From: Capronia americana
Taxonomy: Eukaryota > Ascomycota > Eurotiomycetes > Chaetothyriales > Herpotrichiellaceae
DNA length: 64,000 nt
Direction of reading: 5' to 3'
Assembly (NCBI GenBank): GCA_016110215.1
Contig: JADWQD010000007.1
Coordinates: 558,001 to 622,000, forward strand
The notes under the pieces are model-generated. The model ran no database searches. It worked only from the letters and a program-made list of their open reading frames with translations, and was not told the DNA's origin. Below, one piece after another: positions 1 through 9,225 of this stretch. Made by a program: the position numbers and the translations under genes. Each line of letters opens with the position of its first letter. Position 1 is the first letter of the stretch.

Positions 1-585
1 ACAAAGCGGCGCTATCGCGTGTCAATGATTCCTTGTCAACCCTGCAGCAATCGCGAGATCTACGGACTCGAGATGTAGAGACCGCCCTGAGAAAGCTGTC
101 CCGCCAATTATCCACGCTCTCCTCTCAGCACCGAGAGACAATTTCCAGCCACGATAGCGGCAGACACGCCAGCGAGATCGTCCAGCTCGACACGAAGAAG
201 TTCCGAATTGCAAAGCAGGCATCGGAACTAGAGGCAGAGAGCGAGCGATTAGAAGCCGAACTCGAAAGACTGAAGATGCGGCTCGCCGACTTGGACGAGC
301 AAGGTGTTGAGGGAGATGAGAACACGCGCCGGGCAAGGGAAGCGGACGACCCCACAATGTATGTTTGATGAGTATGGCTATTTTCAACTTTGCTGACACT
401 GGTACAGATTGCGACTTTGGCTGTACAGATCACTTGGCATTACCCTCGAGCAGGACGAAGCAGGCAATTACAACAAGGCCACTATTGCAAACAAGAAGAA
501 GGGGGATGTACATGTTGTCAACATCGACCCGAAGTTTCCCAAATCATTCTATGCAGACTATTTCTGGCAGACAATGCAAGGGTGA
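1..585 (+). CDS. SPC24: Kinetochore protein Spc24 (Ndc80 complex), 5' partial
   Basis: Spc24 is one of four subunits of the Ndc80 complex; it pairs with Spc25 to anchor the complex to the inner kinetochore. The frame is open from the first base of the window, so the start lies upstream. Exons are <1-358 and 408-585. The 49-nt intron (359-407) starts GTATGT and ends GGTACAG, and joins an isoleucine codon across the junction. The first exon encodes a charged, heptad-like coiled coil. The second encodes the compact C-terminal globular domain, recognisable from LYRSLGI, the D-E-A-G-N-Y-N turn, VVNIDPKF and the terminal Y-F-W. The C-terminus ends just after that aromatic motif, as is usual. Identification rests on the globular domain and is strong; the missing N-terminus cannot be judged. 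Confidence 0.9.
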
Positions 586-1811
586 TTTTGCTCGGCGATT
601 TCTACTTTGCGTGCGCATTAGCGAGGAGTTTGACGTTGGGCAGAACGAGAGGATGATTTGAGACAGTACGGAGGTTTGGATCTCATGATGGTATCTGGAT
701 GGCATGAACTGTTCTGCGGAGTAGATGCCTAGTGCAATGAGAATACGAAACCAAGTCGACCAATTCGTTTTGACAACATTTTGCTTGATTTGCTGGTTTG
801 GACACCCATTCATTTATCGAGCTTCTTGTCTTACGCGTTGCAAGCGGGCATGTGCCCCTAGATGGCTTTACGCCAGTAATTGTAGCCATAGAGGGAATTT
901 CTCTGCCAGTGGAGCGGTTCCTGTTGACATCTCTGCCCTGTGAAGGGTGCTTCAGGTGGCAGATACCCTCCGACGATGTCATATACGGGTTCGCTCGCCA
1001 CATCCCGCCCCGTTGGATGAGTTAGTCTTCTGCGGAAGATTAGAGTGAGGCAAGAGATTGACCGACCAGGCTGCCGGTGGACCTGAGAATGCCAGCCTGC
1101 GGTGGTGTCTGATATCTCTGGAGAAGCGGCCCTTCAGGAGACCAGTTCTCATCTTTTTGAGCATCAGGGTCAGAGACGAGGATGATGTTTCACGGACTCG
1201 ATGTCGATGGCCGTTGCTCTAACAACAGCCACAAAGTTGAATAACGATACGCACCCGTGTTCTCGTCCTCTCTTGCCTTAGTCATCGTCCGCAACGCTGG
1301 TGCCTGCGGTAACGCGAACTTTACGCTTCCAAGCATCCGTAGACTGACGAGGCGACACGAGGTCATGGAGCTGTAACTCGCTTCTACATACCTTCTTCTC
1401 CAAGACCTTGCTCGAGGCAAAGGATGCATGATGAAAAAGTTGTGCTGAAGGGCCAAAAAATACGCGGACAAGAGCCCCGAAGGACACTTGAAGGCGACAT
1501 CCACCGCGATGTGCAATGCAGGGACACCGCCATAGCAGGCTGAATGCTTGAGCTCAGTCGCTCCCACAAGGTCTATAGAGCTGTTAGTCAAATCTCAACA
1601 CATGATGTAGCGGATGCGGCACACGTACAAGTATGGCCTTCATCAAGAAGAATGGACGAGGAGCAAAATATAAATACTTGGCTTCCTGCCAAGAGAATTA
1701 GCGCAATTTCTCCGGAGGAATGATGTTCCATTCCGCCCAGTCTTCAGCAAGCTGCAGTAAAGCACGAGATTCTTCAATGCATTCGACCAGCAACCGTCCT
1801 CATCCTCGACA
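586..1811. other. Intergenic, 1.2 kb; possible unidentified spliced minus-strand transcript
   Basis: No recognisable protein. The minus strand carries one very good intron signal at 1573-1628: donor GTACGT, branch-like GACTAAC, acceptor CTATAG, length 56 nt. Two weaker ones lie around 1345-1390 (GTATGT donor) and 1221-1255 (GTGCGT donor). Several reading frames can be threaded through them but none gives a family I know. It may be a small lineage-specific gene or a non-coding transcript. Confidence 0.4.
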
Positions 1812-3202
1812 ATGCCGCGCAAGGCGCCGACACCGCTGAAAGTCAAGAAGAACATACTTTCCGATGTGGTAAGCAAAACCTAACACCGAAATTAGGCAGA
1901 GTCGCTGACGGCGTGCAGAAAGTTCGACAATCATGGAGCAAGTACAATCTCTACAATCTCGCGCGACAAACACCCTACTCCGGCAGATTTCATAATTTCT
2001 TCAAACAGAAATGGGCAACAAAGTCTCTAGCGCGCAACTACCATGGAGAGCATGTTCGAGAAAAGCAGTGGCTGCGGATGTTCGACAGGCGGATACGGTC
2101 CGTAATTCCTATGGATGCCGGATACCTCGCTGCAAATGATGGCTCCCGGGAGTCTGCTGGCCGGGGTTCGGGGCTGGAGAAAAAGGGGAAACAGCGCGTG
2201 AACAGTCCTATTCCATACATGTCGATGACCTTTGCGCCGATGGAAAGGAGATTAGACACTGCCATCTTCAGAGCCCTTTTCGCAAGCAGCGCTCGACAAG
2301 CGCGGCAGTTTGTGGTGCATGGAGCAGTCAAAGTTAATGGCAAGCAGGTGGGATTGTTCGCTTCCTGTTGGTGAGCTATACTGATACGTCGCTAGATGCG
2401 GTACCCTGGCTACCTGCTGAACCCCGGAGACATGTTCCAAGTCGAGCCTGAACGAGTGATGTGGGCAACCGGCGCCCCCAAAGTCTCACAAAAGGCGGCG
2501 GCAGCCGAAGGCGAGGGAGAAGAAGATGCTACAGCAGAGAACACGTCACGGCCCGCCGAAGAGGAAGTCATCGAACAAGAAGGGGAGGTCGACGTTGATC
2601 GAGATCCACGAGAAGTGCTGAAGGACCTACGAGCCAAGGCGAAGAGCATCCTAGCCACTTCTAAACGAGACATTGGGGCGAAACGAAAACAAGACCTCCG
2701 AGCGTTTGGCACTGCCATTAAGAAGCTGCTTTCGCGATCCGGATCCTCGACCGTCCTAACAGACAGTCTCGAAGCGCAGTTTGCGGAGATTCAGCACCAG
2801 CTAAACATTAGAAGAGAAAACCAAGCAGCCGGCACTACATCACTTCCTTCAGCCCAAGAGGGCGAACAAGAGGTCTCCCAGGAAGAGGATGTCAACCCGG
2901 CGCCTGAACCCAAGCAAGAAATAATCCTGAGCGACGCTGACTACAACGAGCTTTACGCGGCCCTTCGTTCGATGCAAGAGAACCCCGTTGACGACTCCAA
3001 GCCATATGCCACACCTTGGATGCCGCGGGACTACATGAGCGCTTTTGCCTTCGTTCCGCGCTTCCTCGAAGTCAACCACAACATATGCGCGGCAGTGTAC
3101 CTCAGGCATCCGGTAGCAAGGCCAGGGTTGGCAGAAGTCCCCAGTCCTTACGCTAGTGACATACACGGCTCAGCTTTTGCATGGTATTTGAGAAGGAGGT
3201 AA
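1812..3202 (+). CDS. NAM9: Mitochondrial small-subunit ribosomal protein uS4m (Nam9/MrpS4)
   Basis: Structural component of the mitochondrial 37S ribosomal subunit that binds 12S/15S-type rRNA. Exons are 1812-1868, 1919-2347 and 2396-3202 (430 aa); both introns are phase 0, 50 and 48 nt, with GTAAGC and GTGGGA donors. The ATG at 1812 is followed by a basic N-terminus (MPRKAPTPLKVKK). The S4 RNA-binding fold is clear around residues 130-185: RRLDTAIFRALFASS, then RQFVVHGAVKVNGKQ and, across intron 2, MRYPGYLLNPGDMFQVEP. Residues of roughly 200-330 form an acidic low-complexity, fungal-specific insert. A conserved aromatic segment (PYATPWMPRDYMSAFAFVPRFLEVNH) sits near the C-terminus, typical of the fungal mitochondrial form. 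Upstream Spc24 is in the same orientation, 1.2 kb away. Confidence 0.9.
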
Positions 3203-3376
3203 AGCGATTGTAGATATTGGGCTTGACCATGTACAACAACCGTCTACTGCGCATAGCGATAGGTGCAGGTTAGAATTCATGTGCTTCGAAGAAAAGCGTT
3301 GCCCGACTCGGAAAATTTCTTGTGCATTTCATGGATCTCTATCCTCTATGCCCTCTACCCATAGAATGTAAAATGC

Positions 3377-4453
3377 TCATAACAGCGGATTCGACCGGTA
3401 CTCTGGCGCTGCGTCGCCATTGACCTCGGGCTTCTTGGCCTGGTTCTCCTTCTCGATATCAGGTACGTCGTCTTCCAATTCTGCCAGGTACTTCTCCGCC
3501 TCGAGCGCGGCGATGCACCCACTCCCGGCACTCGTGATGGCTTGGCGGTACCGCTTGTCCTGCACATCGCCAGCGGCGAACACGCCGGGTATGCTGGTGT
3601 AGCTCGTCCCGGGCTTCGTCAGGATGTATCCATCCTCATCCGTATCGACTTGGGTCTTGAACAGCGCAGTTGCCGGGTCGTGACCCACGGCGTAAAACAG
3701 GCCGTTTGCTTCCAGCACTTCTTCTTCGTTCGTGACGACGTTCTTGACCTTCAGATGTGTCATCAGGCCTCGGGGTTTGTTCTCCCCCTGTACCTCCACT
3801 GCGACATGGTTGAACAGGACCGTCACCTTTGGGTTCGCGAGCAATCGTTTCGCCATGGTCTTTGAGGCCCGCAGCTTGTCCTTCCTCACCAGCACGGTGA
3901 CATGTGATCCGTACTTTGTCAAGAACATGGCTTCTTCGGCGGCGGAATCGCCGCCGCCGATCACGACAAGCGGTTTGTTGCGGAAAATGGGCACCGCACC
4001 GTCGCAAACGGCGCACGCAGAGATACCGTTCTGCCAGTACGTCTCTTCCCCCGGTAGATTTAATCTCCTGGCATTGGCGCCCGTCGCAATGATGACCGCA
4101 TCCGCGGTATGTGCAGGTTCGTCCGACTCTCCGTCGTCGTATTCTCTCCATAGTCGGAATGGGCGAGATTTGAGGTCGACTCTTGCGATCGTTTCCGTGA
4201 TGATCTCGGTGCCAAAGCGCAGGGATTGTGCTTTCATCTCTTCCATGAGTTCTGAGCCGCCGATGCCCTTTGAGAAGCCGGGGTAGTTCTCCACGTCGGT
4301 TGTGGTGGTTAATTGGCCTCCCGCTGCTGTGCCGCCGGCCAGCATGCCCTCGTACATGACCGGTTTGAGCTCGGCTCGGGAAAGGTAGATGGCAGCAGTG
4401 TGAGCGGCTGGGCCAGAGCCGATGATGGCCACTTTGGTGTGCGGCGGCGCCAT
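3377..4453 (-). CDS. TRR1: Thioredoxin reductase (NADPH)
   Basis: Low-molecular-weight thioredoxin reductase: passes electrons from NADPH through FAD to a CxxC disulfide and on to thioredoxin. The 358-aa reading from the first ATG (4453) shows the FAD-binding GSGPAAHTAAIYL near the N-terminus, the ENYPGF segment, the redox-active Cys pair in ACAVCDGA, the NADPH-binding VIGGGDSAAEEA, and the late FAD motif VFAAGDVQDK. No intron. The frame stays open for 58 codons upstream of this ATG (to 4627) without an ATG, and that stretch has no Asp or Glu but nine Lys/Arg, so a longer mitochondrial form may exist (see findings). The C-terminal tail after AEKYLAELEDD is acidic and variable. The divergent HAD gene starts at 4988. 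Confidence 0.95.
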   Translation of the reverse strand: MAPPHTKVAIIGSGPAAHTAAIYLSRAELKPVMYEGMLAGGTAAGGQLTTTTDVENYPGFSKGIGGSELMEEMKAQSLRFGTEIITETIARVDLKSRPFRLWREYDDGESDEPAHTADAVIIATGANARRLNLPGEETYWQNGISACAVCDGAVPIFRNKPLVVIGGGDSAAEEAMFLTKYGSHVTVLVRKDKLRASKTMAKRLLANPKVTVLFNHVAVEVQGENKPRGLMTHLKVKNVVTNEEEVLEANGLFYAVGHDPATALFKTQVDTDEDGYILTKPGTSYTSIPGVFAAGDVQDKRYRQAITSAGSGCIAALEAEKYLAELEDDVPDIEKENQAKKPEVNGDAAPEYRSNPLL

Positions 4454-4987
4454 GGCGCGCGAAGAGGAGGAAAAGCTCGCTGGCGAGTGCTGTTTCTGCA
4501 GAGATGCTGTCGTAGCGGCGAGAGAGAGGCCGAACGAGGAGCGCAAAGGTCGCGAAAACCGGTGGAACTTCGAGTAGAACAGTTTGGCGGGTGTCTGACG
4601 GTTCTGGAGAGGAGCCGATCGAGGTGCTTATACCTGGCGAGCAGGAAGAAATCTAACGAGCGATTCCAGCGGCGTCGATTGACAAATTGTGGGATTGCAA
4701 ATCGCAGAATCGCAGAATCGCAGAATCGCCGCGGCGGGTTGCGGGTCGTAGCGAGAGGCAGAAAAGAGAAACAAGCCACCCCGCTCACTCGTTAGGCGCC
4801 GCTAAGGTAAAAGCCTCGCCCCCAGACACTCACCGAACACTCGTAGGCTTCTTCTGATCACGGCATCAATGCTGTGAACAGAGTTTCTTCCATATCATTG
4901 GTTCTTAAGCTGCTTCGCTCGCCTTGCTTTACTGTAGCCCTCGGATTATGCTTCAGGGATTGAAGCTTCAAACTACACTCTGCAGCA
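4454..4987. promoter_or_regulatory. Divergent promoter between thioredoxin reductase and HAD gene
   Basis: A 534-bp interval. It holds the in-frame, acid-free leader of thioredoxin reductase (4454-4627, minus strand) and three perfect copies of the 8-mer CGCAGAAT at 4703-4726. No TATA box that I would trust. It presumably carries the promoters of both flanking genes. Confidence 0.5.
4703..4726 (+). repeat. Tandem repeat, CGCAGAAT x3
   Basis: Three exact head-to-tail 8-bp copies in the promoter/5' leader region of thioredoxin reductase. They could be a simple repeat or a clustered factor-binding site. Confidence 0.85.
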
Positions 4988-6043
4988 ATGGGCCTGCTGG
5001 GCTCGGTGTTTACGACGCTCTTCGTCAAACCCCAGAGACTCCCCATGTTTCTAGTTACCCTTGATGCTCTGGGAACACTGTACACGTTCCGACAGCCGGT
5101 AGCAGTCCAGTACCTGCAGGTCGCTCGACAGTGTGGCCTGGACGCGAAAATCGATCCCAAGGAGTTAGACCAGGCCTTCAGAAAATCCTACAAGCATCAC
5201 AATAGCACATATCCCAACTATGGCAAGAACAAGCTGGAGAGCCCCGAGATCTGGTGGCATCTGCTCGTCAATCAAGCATTCAGTCAGCTCATTGAGGGGG
5301 GAGAATCGGCCCTTCCGTCCAACCTGGGCTCTGCACTTTACAAGCACTTTTCATCTGGAGCTGCATACGAACCTTTTCCTGACGTGAGGCCCTTCCTGCA
5401 AAGCATGGCGGCCCTTAAGAGACGATTCACTCACCCAGATGGGCCGATCGTTCTTACTGGCGTCGTTACAAACTCTGACCCACGAGTGGCCGTGGTGCTG
5501 CGTGACCTGGGTTTTCGGGTAGGCCCATCTTCGCTTCCCAACTTTCAAGACGTGACAAGAATGGCCCGGGAAGCTGCAGGCGATACTTCTGCGACAGCTC
5601 TTGAATCTGTCTTTCGGGGATATTACAATGTCAACAACGACTTCGATGTCCTCAGTACGAGCTACGAGGCAGATGCCGAGAAGCCAAGCGGTGAAATCTG
5701 GGATCGTGCTGAGCTGCTTGCTCACCCCACCGGCCTCTCTCGAGGCGAACAGAGCATCGAAATTCAGCCAACGGAAAGTCTTCGAAGCCAATTTTGGAAG
5801 ACGGCGTCGGCTGTCAAGTACCGGATTGACAACGCGAAGAAGATGCGCATTCATGTTGGGGATGAATACTCAAAAGACTACCTTGGCGCGGCAAATGCGG
5901 GTTGGGAAGCACTTCATCTTGCACGCGAAGAGGACCAGTTAAAGGGCATCCCGGACGGAGCCAAGGTGGTTCGATCTCTCGACGAGGTTGCAATGATCGT
6001 GAATGTTATGGCCAACGAGTTCTTTGAACAGGCGAAGGCGTGA
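4988..6043 (+). CDS. HAD-superfamily protein, HDHD3-like
   Basis: A 351-aa intronless protein with the haloacid-dehalogenase fold; the substrate is unknown. Motif I reads VTLDALGTLY (about residues 23-32): the nucleophile Asp is present, but the second Asp of the usual DxDGT, the general acid/base of phosphatases, is Leu. Motif II is VVTNSDPRV, and the acidic motif IV is HVGDEYSKDYLGAANAGW. The cap region (residues 45-130) contains FRKSYKHHNSTYPNYGK and EIWWHLLVNQAF, as in HDHD3-type proteins, whose own motif I also lacks that Asp. A 55-residue lineage-specific insert lies between motifs II and IV. The ATG at 4988 is followed by a hydrophobic stretch (LLGSVFTTLFVK) that could be a weak organelle signal. 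Confidence 0.85.
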   Translation: MGLLGSVFTTLFVKPQRLPMFLVTLDALGTLYTFRQPVAVQYLQVARQCGLDAKIDPKELDQAFRKSYKHHNSTYPNYGKNKLESPEIWWHLLVNQAFSQLIEGGESALPSNLGSALYKHFSSGAAYEPFPDVRPFLQSMAALKRRFTHPDGPIVLTGVVTNSDPRVAVVLRDLGFRVGPSSLPNFQDVTRMAREAAGDTSATALESVFRGYYNVNNDFDVLSTSYEADAEKPSGEIWDRAELLAHPTGLSRGEQSIEIQPTESLRSQFWKTASAVKYRIDNAKKMRIHVGDEYSKDYLGAANAGWEALHLAREEDQLKGIPDGAKVVRSLDEVAMIVNVMANEFFEQAKA

Positions 6044-6176
6044 CGAGGCCGAACATGCCTTGCCATAATCGTCTGATTCCGATCGGAAGGAGCAAACGGC
6101 AATGATGTCAACAGACGCGCCGCGTATTGTGCTACTCGTACATCATTCCACATGCTCGAAGCCTGAAATCCGCTGC

Positions 6177-6181
6177 CCAAT
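6177..6181 (+). promoter_or_regulatory. CCAAT box upstream of malic enzyme
   Basis: CCAAT followed by CAAAG at the 5' side of the malic enzyme gene, a match to the site bound by the fungal HAP/AnCF complex, which controls many mitochondrial genes. It lies only 10 nt before an in-frame ATG at 6191. This favours the ATG at 6299 as the true start. Confidence 0.35.
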
Positions 6182-6298
6182 CAAAGGCGAATGCAGTGTC
6201 CTGCATTATGCGGCCTGCTTAGAGCTTGTTCCGGACTTCCTTTGACATCATTTCCTTCAATACCCAGCAAAGCCTCTTCAACGGCCTCCCTTTTGCGA

Positions 6299-8151
6299 AT
6301 GCTCGCATCACGCATTCGACATTGCCTTGGGCGATCGTTGACCACGATGACACACGGGAAGAAGAAATTCGACCACCTCCCACTTGCTCAGAAAGGTCCG
6401 CTCGAGGTACCTTTCACTGGCCGCCTGCTCCTCGACAATCCTTTCTACAACAAGGGAACATGTTTCACGTCGCAAGAACGGCTGGACTTGCAGCTCAAGG
6501 GCCTCCTTCCGACCAATATCCAAACACTCGACGAGCAAGTCACTCGGGCTTATCAACAATACTCTGCGCAGCCGGATGATCTCTCCAAGAACACCTTCAT
6601 GACCTCAATGGCCGAGCAGAACTCGGTGCTTTACTATCGACTGATCCAAGACCACTTGCGGGAAATGTTCAGCATCATTTATACGCCCACCGAAGGAGAC
6701 GCGATTCAGAACTATTCTCGAATCTTCCGCAGACCGGACGGGTGCTTCCTCAGCATCAAGCATCCAGAAGAGGTCGAGGAGCGGCTGAGAAAGTTTGTGC
6801 GAGAAGGCGAGCCTGACGGAGGCGTAGACTACATAGTTGTCAGTGACGGAGAGCAGATTTTGGGGATCGGCGATCAAGGGGTTGGGGGCATCCTGATCAG
6901 CGTGGCGAAATTGGCTCTCATGACCATTTGTGCTGGATTGCACCCTGACAGGACCCTTCCCGTTGTGCTTGACACTGGCACCGACAATCAGGAGCTGTTG
7001 GACGACGACCTCTATCTGGGGCATCGTTTCAAACGCGTGCGGGGCCAAACCTATGATGATTTTGTCGACAAGTTCATCAGAACGGCGAAGAAGCTGTATC
7101 CGAAGGCATATATTCACTTTGAAGATTTCGGCCTCACAAACGCGCGAAGATTGCTGGACCGATATCGGAGCGAGTATACCGTTTTCAACGACGATGTTCA
7201 AGGGACAGGGTGTGTGACTCTCGCAGCGATTATGGCCGGACTACATATCAACCAAGTGAAGATGACTGATCTGAGAGTGGTGCTCTTTGGTGCTGGGACT
7301 GCTGGCTGTGGGATTGCAGAGCAGGTGCAGACAGCGATCGCCACCCAGTCGGGGAAGAGCAAGGAAGAGGTTGCGAATCAGATATGGTGGGTTCAAGCGG
7401 TTACCTCTATGACCAAGCTAACCTTCTCAGGTGTGTTGACAAGCCCGGGCTCCTGCTCGACAACATGGGTGATACCCTTTCCATCGCCCAGAAACCCTTC
7501 GCACGAAAGGCTTCCGAGTGGGAAGGAAAAGACGCCAAATCTCTGCTGTCCGTCATCGCCGAGGTGAAACCGCACGTCTTAATTGGGACTTCAACGAAAC
7601 CTGGCTCGTTCACACAAGAAGTCGTCCAAGAAATGGCAAAGCACGTGGACAGGCCGATTATTCTGCCGCTGAGCAACCCGACGAAGCTGCACGAAGCCAA
7701 ACCCGAAGATCTGATTCACTGGACCGATGGTCGTGCTCTGGTTGCCACAGGCTCGCCGTTTCCGGCCGTCAAGTACAATGGTAAGGAGATCGAGATAGCG
7801 GAATGCAACAATTCGGTCTGCTTTCCGGGCATCGGACTCGGCGGCGTTCTTTGCCAGACGAAGTTGATGACGGACAAGATGCTCGTGGCGGCCGTGACAG
7901 CATTGGCCAAGGAGGCGCCCGCGATGAAAGATCCTGAGAAGGCTCTCGTACCAGATGTGGAGGACGCCAGGTCGGTCAGTGTCAAGATTGCAATGGCGGT
8001 GATCCGATGTGCGGAGGAGGAAGGATTGGCCCAGGTTACAGATATACCCCAGTCTGATGACGAGTTGCAGGAGTGGGTTGAGGCGCAGATGTGGGATCCA
8101 GTGTATCGGCCATACGTCAAGGCTAAGGATGCTTTGCACGCTTTACAGTAA
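6299..8151 (+). CDS. NAD(P)-dependent malic enzyme, mitochondrial
   Basis: Oxidative decarboxylation of L-malate to pyruvate with reduction of NAD(P). Exons are 6299-7386 and 7431-8151; the 44-nt intron splits a Trp codon so that QIW joins CVDKPGLL, as the family requires. The predicted protein is 602 aa. Conserved blocks are YTPTEGDAIQNYS, GIGDQGVGGI, HFEDFGLTNARRLLDRY, the metal-site FNDDVQGTG, the dinucleotide-binding VLFGAGTAGCGIAEQ, LSNPTKLHEA and ATGSPFPAV. The first residues (MLASRIRHCLGRSLTT) form a typical mitochondrial presequence. An earlier in-frame ATG at 6191 would add 36 acid-free residues, but it sits 10 nt after a CCAAT box, so I prefer 6299. Cofactor choice cannot be read reliably. 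Confidence 0.93.
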
Positions 8152-8196
8152 GGTGCTATGACCGCGGAATGATCAATAGATGAGAAGACCAGCGAG

Positions 8197-9225
8197 TCAT
8201 TGGGCTGATATCAGCTTCTCAAGCTTCTCCACTACAATGTCATCAACTTCCAAAAATCCACCAGCTCTCGTCTCGGCCCTGCGACGGTTGGACCGTTCGA
8301 ACGGAAGCCTGAGCGCGTTCCCGGAGATGGACGGAGCCGTATGAAATGCCGTGATGAGGTTCCCGACCTCGCGTTTGAAATCGCCCATGGGCCTGAACCG
8401 CGCCGGGTCGATGGCCATGATGAAGAAGCCAAAGTCCTCGAGATTGGGCGGCAACGCGGGCGAGCCAGCCAGGATGCCCAGCAACTGGACCGCGATGGCG
8501 AGCCCGCTCCCCTTTGCACCTCCCCACACGGCCAAGGCGCCCTTCAGGGCCTCCTCGGGATCGGTGGTCATGTCGCCGTTCTCGTCAAACGCCGTGTCGG
8601 GCGGGAGTCGCTCGCCCTTGCGCATGGCCAGCAAGACCTGGGCGTGGATGATGCGCGACGTGCCGATGTCGTAGATGATGGGCGTGGGCCCGTCCGTGGG
8701 CACGCCGATGCAGAACGGATTCGTGCCCACCAGCGGCTTGTACGTGCCCTCGGGCGCGACCCAGGGGCTGCAGTTGGACGCGATGATGGTGACCAGGTCC
8801 GCGGCCGCCGCCATCTCGGCGTAGTACGACAGCATGCCCGTGTAGTACGTGTTGTGCGCCCCGACGGCCGACACGCCCGACGCTTTGGCCTTTGCGATCG
8901 CCACTTTCGTCGCCTCGTGCGCGACCAGGTATCCGAGCGCGTCCTGGCCGTCGAGCTGCGCCGTCGCGGCCGACTGCGACGTGACGGTGATGGAAGATGC
9001 CGGGGTCGGTTGCGCTCGTGCTGGTGCTGTTGATGACCCCGACTGCCCGCCGCCGGCAAGTCTGTCGGCGATGCTCAGTATCCGCGCCAGTCCCGCGATG
9101 CCGTAGCCCCGGAGCTCGCTGTCGAGGAGGTGGTCGCGGATAATGGGGATGTCGGGGTCCTGGTAGCCGAGTCGGCGGAGAGCCTCGTCGGCGAGGTGCT
9201 GCGCCTGTTGGAGTGATATCTTCAT
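8197..9225 (-). CDS. Malate/L-lactate dehydrogenase type-2 family oxidoreductase
   Basis: Ldh_2/MDH_2 family (NAD(P)-dependent 2-hydroxyacid or cyclic-imine reductases; relatives include ureidoglycolate and piperideine-2-carboxylate enzymes). 342 aa, no intron, ATG at 9225 confirmed. Family features: N-terminal helices (LQQAQHLADEALRRLGYQD), the ASNCSPWVAPEGTYKPLVGTNP block around residues 165-187, and the C-terminal KGSGLAIAVQLLGILAGS. The family motif D-S-H-G near residue 50, whose His is the proton donor, reads RGYGIAGLARI here, with Tyr where His is expected. A Ser/Thr/Ala-rich insert (about residues 75-100) separates the N-terminal helices from the core. It converges on the malic enzyme, with 45 bp between stop codons. 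Substrate unknown. Confidence 0.85.
   Translation of the reverse strand: MKISLQQAQHLADEALRRLGYQDPDIPIIRDHLLDSELRGYGIAGLARILSIADRLAGGGQSGSSTAPARAQPTPASSITVTSQSAATAQLDGQDALGYLVAHEATKVAIAKAKASGVSAVGAHNTYYTGMLSYYAEMAAAADLVTIIASNCSPWVAPEGTYKPLVGTNPFCIGVPTDGPTPIIYDIGTSRIIHAQVLLAMRKGERLPPDTAFDENGDMTTDPEEALKGALAVWGGAKGSGLAIAVQLLGILAGSPALPPNLEDFGFFIMAIDPARFRPMGDFKREVGNLITAFHTAPSISGNALRLPFERSNRRRAETRAGGFLEVDDIVVEKLEKLISAQ

Noticed and set aside
4309..4795. Long open frames on both strands around the 5' end of thioredoxin reductase
   Set aside because: They are other-frame shadows of the reductase and its leader; the Arg/Ser-rich translations match no family and have no usable starts or introns.
6191..6298. 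Longer malic enzyme starting at the ATG at 6191
   Set aside because: It would place translation 10 nt after a CCAAT box and add 36 pyrimidine-rich leader-like codons; the ATG at 6299 gives a normal presequence. Not excluded without transcript data.
8232..9106. Several long opposite-strand open frames inside the Ldh_2-type gene
   Set aside because: High GC with strong codon bias opens the other frames; the translations are Arg/Ala-rich and match nothing, while the minus-strand frame is a clear enzyme.
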